Shown: positions 60,884 to 64,000 of the stretch, piece after piece
How positions within the stretch are numbered: the first letter of the stretch is position 1
How the letters are laid out: every line of letters starts with the position of its first letter
Origin: Oscillospiraceae bacterium
Lineage (GTDB): Bacteria > Bacillota > Clostridia > Oscillospirales > Oscillospiraceae
NCBI GenBank assembly: GCA_902761055.1
Contig: CACWIS010000001.1
Span: 124,001 to 188,000 of the forward strand
DNA length: 64,000 nucleotides
Direction: 5' to 3'
Notes under the pieces: generated by a model
Databases searched by the model: none
What the model saw: only the letters and a program-made list of their open reading frames with translations
What the model was told of the DNA's origin: nothing
Made by a program: the position numbers and the translations under genes

Positions 60884-62470
60884 ATGATAAAGAACCGGAT
60901 CCACCTCGGTGAAAGCGGCGCTTCGCTCTGGCTGCCGGAGCTGCGTGAGAGCTTCGCTCGCTCTGCGGACGTCGAACGGATCGTCGTCCGTCTCTCGGGC
61001 CGCCACTACGGCGTGCGCGAGCGCGAGCTGTTTCTGCCGACCGCGCAAGACGGCGCAGAACGGGATTTCCTGCTCCGCTATCTCTCGGCAAACATATATA
61101 ATCTTCTCTCCGCCTACAGTGCGTCGGAGCTTTGCGTCTTCTGCGGCGGCGGCACGGCGGAGCTCGTCCGCGCGCTCCCTCCCCTCTTTGAAGGCGGCGG
61201 GCTCGGAAAGGTGAGCAGCGTTGCGCTCCGCATATACGGCGGGCTCGCGTTCCGCATTTCTCCGCTCGATGAATACGCTCCGACGGAAAACGCGGCGTCC
61301 GCGGTCTCCCTCGATCTTCCGCGGCGTCTGCGCGGCCGTGTCCGCGCGTCGGCAGAAAAAAGCTGCGTCGGGATCGACGTCGGCGGAAGCGATATCAAGC
61401 TGGCCGTCTCCTGCCGCGGCAGCCTGTTGTACACAAAAGAGTATGACTGGAATCCCGCCGCCTCCCCGACCGCCGACGGGATCACGGAGCCCATCCTCGC
61501 GCTGGTGCGCGAGGCGGCCGGACGGATCGCCCGTGAAGGCGGCACGCTCGACGCCGTGGGGATCAGCTTCCCCGACGTCGTCATCGGCGACCGTATCGTC
61601 GGCGGCGAGACGCCCAAGACGAAAGGCATGCGGGAAAACGCGGCGCTGGACTATGAGACGGAGTTCGCAAAGCTGCGGGAGCTGCGCGCCGCGATCCTGC
61701 CTCTCTGCGCGCCGGGCGCCGCCGTACGTCTCACGAACGACGGCAACATGTCCGCCTATACCGCGGCGGTCGAGCTGGCCGAAGGCGGCGCGGACGAAGC
61801 GATCCGCGGCGGGGTCGTCGCGCACTCGCTCGGTACGGATCTCGGTACCGGCTGGCTGCTCTCCGACGGTACGATCCCCGCGATCCCGCTGGAGCTTTAC
61901 GATCTGCTGCTCGATCTGGGCGATCTGCCCGCCGCCGCACTCCCTCCGGCGGATCTGCGGAGCACGCGCAACGAGAACTCCGGCATGCCCGGCGTACGGC
62001 GCTATCTCGGCCAGGCCGCGGCCTATCGTCTTGCCTGGACGCTGGACCCCTCGCTCCTTGACGGATTCGTCCGCCGCGAGGGAGAACTGCTGACGATCCC
62101 GACCGCGCCCGAGGATCTGCGCAAGCCCTGTCTGGAGCATCTCATGCGTCTTGCCGCCGAGGGAGACGGATCCGCGGAGGAGATCTTCCGCCGGATCGGG
62201 AAAAACCTCTCTGTCGTCGCGCAGGAAATGAACTGGCTTTTCGGTCAGACGCCGCCGAGCCGTTTTCTTTTCGGCCGCTTCGTCAAATCCCGCCGCTGCT
62301 TCGAGCTGCTCTGCGAGGGCTTCGGCGCGGCCGGGACCGGGATCCGCCTGATCGCCGCTGACGACGATCTTGCCAACACGCCGCTGATGCGGCAGCTCGC
62401 GCAGATGCCCGGCGTGAGCGTCGCCCAGTTCGCCCAGGCGATCGGCGCGATCTATTACGCCGCCGAATAA
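60884..62470 (+). CDS. Large ROK-like sugar kinase or regulator
   Basis: 528 residues. The part from about 170 on is ROK-like: GIDVGGSDIKLAV (phosphate loop), GISFPDVVIG, TNDGNMSAYTAAVE and SLGTDLGTGWLL. Residues 1-165 are an unfamiliar extension with no helix-turn-helix that I can see. The ROK zinc motif (GH..CxCGxxGC) is absent, so it is unlike usual ROK glucokinases. AGGAGG lies seven bases before the ATG at 60884. Divergent from the amino-sugar operon; a role with amino sugars is inferred only from context. Confidence 0.78.
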   Translation: MIKNRIHLGESGASLWLPELRESFARSADVERIVVRLSGRHYGVRERELFLPTAQDGAERDFLLRYLSANIYNLLSAYSASELCVFCGGGTAELVRALPPLFEGGGLGKVSSVALRIYGGLAFRISPLDEYAPTENAASAVSLDLPRRLRGRVRASAEKSCVGIDVGGSDIKLAVSCRGSLLYTKEYDWNPAASPTADGITEPILALVREAAGRIAREGGTLDAVGISFPDVVIGDRIVGGETPKTKGMRENAALDYETEFAKLRELRAAILPLCAPGAAVRLTNDGNMSAYTAAVELAEGGADEAIRGGVVAHSLGTDLGTGWLLSDGTIPAIPLELYDLLLDLGDLPAAALPPADLRSTRNENSGMPGVRRYLGQAAAYRLAWTLDPSLLDGFVRREGELLTIPTAPEDLRKPCLEHLMRLAAEGDGSAEEIFRRIGKNLSVVAQEMNWLFGQTPPSRFLFGRFVKSRRCFELLCEGFGAAGTGIRLIAADDDLANTPLMRQLAQMPGVSVAQFAQAIGAIYYAAE

Positions 62471-62488
62471 TGCGGATCGAACAGTCAA

Positions 62489-62519
62489 AAACTCCCCGGG
62501 AAGATCCCGGGGAGTTTTC
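62489..62519. terminator. Bidirectional terminator between convergent genes
   Basis: AAAACTCCCCGGGA with TCCCGGGGAGTTTT, three-base loop, T tract on both strands. Confidence 0.92.
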
Positions 62520-62553
62520 TTATTGTATTGCTGTGCTGATCTGATATTTGCTT

Positions 62554-63999
62554 TCAGCCGCCGACCTCCGGCGTGCCCGTGCCGCTGTGCTCCACCCACT
62601 TTGCATACAGCGTGGTATTGCTGTTGACAACGTAGTCTTCCGCATCCAGATAGCCTTCACAGACCACCTGCGTTCCTTCAGGGTCCAGACACCAGCCGGC
62701 AAAGTCTTTCCCTTCCTGCGTCAGCGAGAAGAACTCGAGATAACGATCATAGACCGAGGCGAGGTTCTTTCCCTTCGGAATATCGATCGAGAATGAAGCA
62801 GAAGTATAGGCATAGCCGGGCTCCTCGTATACGAACTGTCCTCCGTTGGCATCCAGCGTGAGCGTACAGCCGGGTACGCGCTTGGCATACAGCGTCATAT
62901 CTTTCGTGGGAACGAAGCCGTTGCGGATCGGGCTTCCGCTGAATTTTGAGTTGTTATACCATTCCGTGGTATAGCCGTTCGCACCCCAATAGACCTCCGG
63001 GAAATAGACGCTGTTGTCGCGCAGTACCTTCATCCAATCAGTTGACGGTCCTTCGTCGTAATAAAGGTGCCCATTGTTCTTCGCTGCGTTTAAGGTCAGC
63101 TTCCAGGCGCTCGCCCACTTGGCGTAGAGCGTCATGTCGCTTTCGGGGACGAAGTCATAGAGATCGTATTCACCCGCGATCTGATCACCCGTGCCGGCTG
63201 CGTCCAGATACCAGCCGACGAGCGCCGTATGCTGGTCGTGATGCTCGACAGCGCCGGTGAAGCGGAGCGCTTCCCCTACCGGGACAAGAATCGTCTCGAA
63301 AGTCATGCTGTCAACGCCGTACAGATACCCGCCGTTCGCTTCGATCTTGACCGTATAAACCGCTGTTTTGACGACCGACAGGGATACTGTGCCGTTGAAG
63401 GATTCATTCCAATTGGCGACCGAGATCTTATACGTTTCCCCCGCTTCCAGATAGCAGATCAGACGGGCCGGGTCTTCACCATACTGCCAGGCGTCGACGT
63501 ACATTTCATAACTGAAATCTTCAATGGCAAGCCAAAACCCACTCGCCTGATCCGGGCGAATCACATAATATCCGCTCTCCGCAGGAGTGAAGATCGCAAA
63601 GTCCGCCATACCGCCGTTGACCACGATGTTGTTGCTCCCGACAGTGAGGTCCAGTGCGCGTTCCCACTTCGCATACAGGGTCATGCTGCTCTCGATCGGC
63701 GTATTGTCAAGGTCGAAGGCTTCGCCCGTGCAGTCCGGGTCCTCATACCAGCCGCGGAACAGGAGCGTCGGATCGCAGGGCCCGATATCAGGGTATTCGG
63801 GAGCGGTCGTTCCCTTTGGGATCCGCTGAGTCAGCAGCTCTTCGCCAGATTCGTAGAAGTAACCGCCGTTGGCGTCAAAGGTGAGATCAACGCTCTCTAC
63901 TCGGATCGCGGTCAACTCCATGTCATGTGTCGGCACATCCTCGTCGGGGTCGAATATCTCACCGGTCGCTTCGTCAATCCAGCCGATGCAAATATAATC
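62554..63999 (-). CDS. InlB-repeat surface protein, N terminus beyond the window
   Basis: C-terminal 481 residues of a larger protein; the frame is open to the right edge. It consists mainly of InlB B-repeats (Listeria-Bacteroides repeat), each about 70-80 residues with a FDANGG or EANGG strand, a GWY.D..CTG turn and a final MTLYAKW. About five such units are seen, with an inserted 90-residue domain in the middle (NIVVNGGMADFAIFTPAESG on) that looks like a PPC-type fold. No C-terminal sortase LPxTG motif: the protein ends SGTGTPEVGG. Secretion is presumed, since the signal would be outside the window. Confidence 0.8.
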   Translation of the reverse strand, partial: DYICIGWIDEATGEIFDPDEDVPTHDMELTAIRVESVDLTFDANGGYFYESGEELLTQRIPKGTTAPEYPDIGPCDPTLLFRGWYEDPDCTGEAFDLDNTPIESSMTLYAKWERALDLTVGSNNIVVNGGMADFAIFTPAESGYYVIRPDQASGFWLAIEDFSYEMYVDAWQYGEDPARLICYLEAGETYKISVANWNESFNGTVSLSVVKTAVYTVKIEANGGYLYGVDSMTFETILVPVGEALRFTGAVEHHDQHTALVGWYLDAAGTGDQIAGEYDLYDFVPESDMTLYAKWASAWKLTLNAAKNNGHLYYDEGPSTDWMKVLRDNSVYFPEVYWGANGYTTEWYNNSKFSGSPIRNGFVPTKDMTLYAKRVPGCTLTLDANGGQFVYEEPGYAYTSASFSIDIPKGKNLASVYDRYLEFFSLTQEGKDFAGWCLDPEGTQVVCEGYLDAEDYVVNSNTTLYAKWVEHSGTGTPEVGG

Positions 64000-64000
64000 C

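Overview
The window is core chromosome of a GC-rich, endospore-forming Firmicute in the class Clostridia, most like the Oscillospiraceae. The evidence is a complete spoIIIAA-AH operon, a PdaB-type deacetylase, a T-box leader, a glmS ribozyme, mini-RNase III, a six-gene Rnf complex in the clostridial order C-D-G-E-A-B, and a flavodiiron protein. Together these indicate an anaerobic spore former that conserves energy at a ferredoxin:NAD+ oxidoreductase. Most genes lie on the minus strand. I saw no phage, insertion sequence, CRISPR array or plasmid gene.

Layout. 1-4.0 kb: obg (its last codons lie past the left edge), rpmA and rplU with a consensus promoter, then a DUF3298-type lipoprotein and a CYTH protein. 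4.0-9.1 kb, plus strand: an 895-residue iron-sulfur/FAD oxidoreductase coupled to hypA, an acyl-ACP thioesterase, a 34-residue membrane peptide and a polysaccharide deacetylase. 9.1-13.3 kb: a nucleotide-sugar dehydratase, then tyrS and a C-GCAxxG-C-C protein behind a tyrosine T-box. 13.3-22.2 kb: one long housekeeping run, asp23-nusB-xseA-xseB-ispA-dxs-tlyA-nadK-argR-recN. 22.3-26.7 kb: spoIIIAA-AH with a candidate sigma-E promoter. 26.8-29.5 kb: an unknown membrane protein, a YdcF-like protein, a ComEC-like metallo-hydrolase lipoprotein and tRNA-Thr(CGT). 29.9-36.6 kb: uvrB-polA-rimI-tsaD-radC. 36.8-44.5 kb: a PAP2 phosphatase, a small unknown protein, rqcH, mrnC, ftsK, uppP and a ClpP-like protein. 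44.5-49.6 kb: rnfCDGEAB. 49.8-54.5 kb: a flavodiiron protein, a paralogue of the small unknown protein, and two tandem ECF sigma/membrane-protein pairs. 54.6-57.6 kb: a DUF1015-XdhC-DUF364 cluster. 57.6-60.8 kb: an amino-sugar operon (GlmU-like acetyltransferase, nagB, glmM) behind a glmS ribozyme. 60.9-64.0 kb: a large divergent ROK-like protein and the C-terminal part of an InlB-repeat surface protein.

The most notable finding is the glmS self-cleaving ribozyme. It sits in front of an operon that has no glmS. The operon encodes a NagB-family GlcN6P isomerase/deaminase, GlmM and an acyltransferase resembling the GlmU C-terminal half. A ribozyme that shuts expression off when GlcN6P is abundant makes most sense if NagB runs in the GlcN6P-forming direction here, giving a compact UDP-GlcNAc supply module. 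Other points of interest are a tRNA-Tyr T-box that also covers a C-GCAxxG-C-C protein, two ECF modules each preceded by an ECF-type promoter match, two paralogous small proteins of unknown function, and two good palindromes between divergent promoters.
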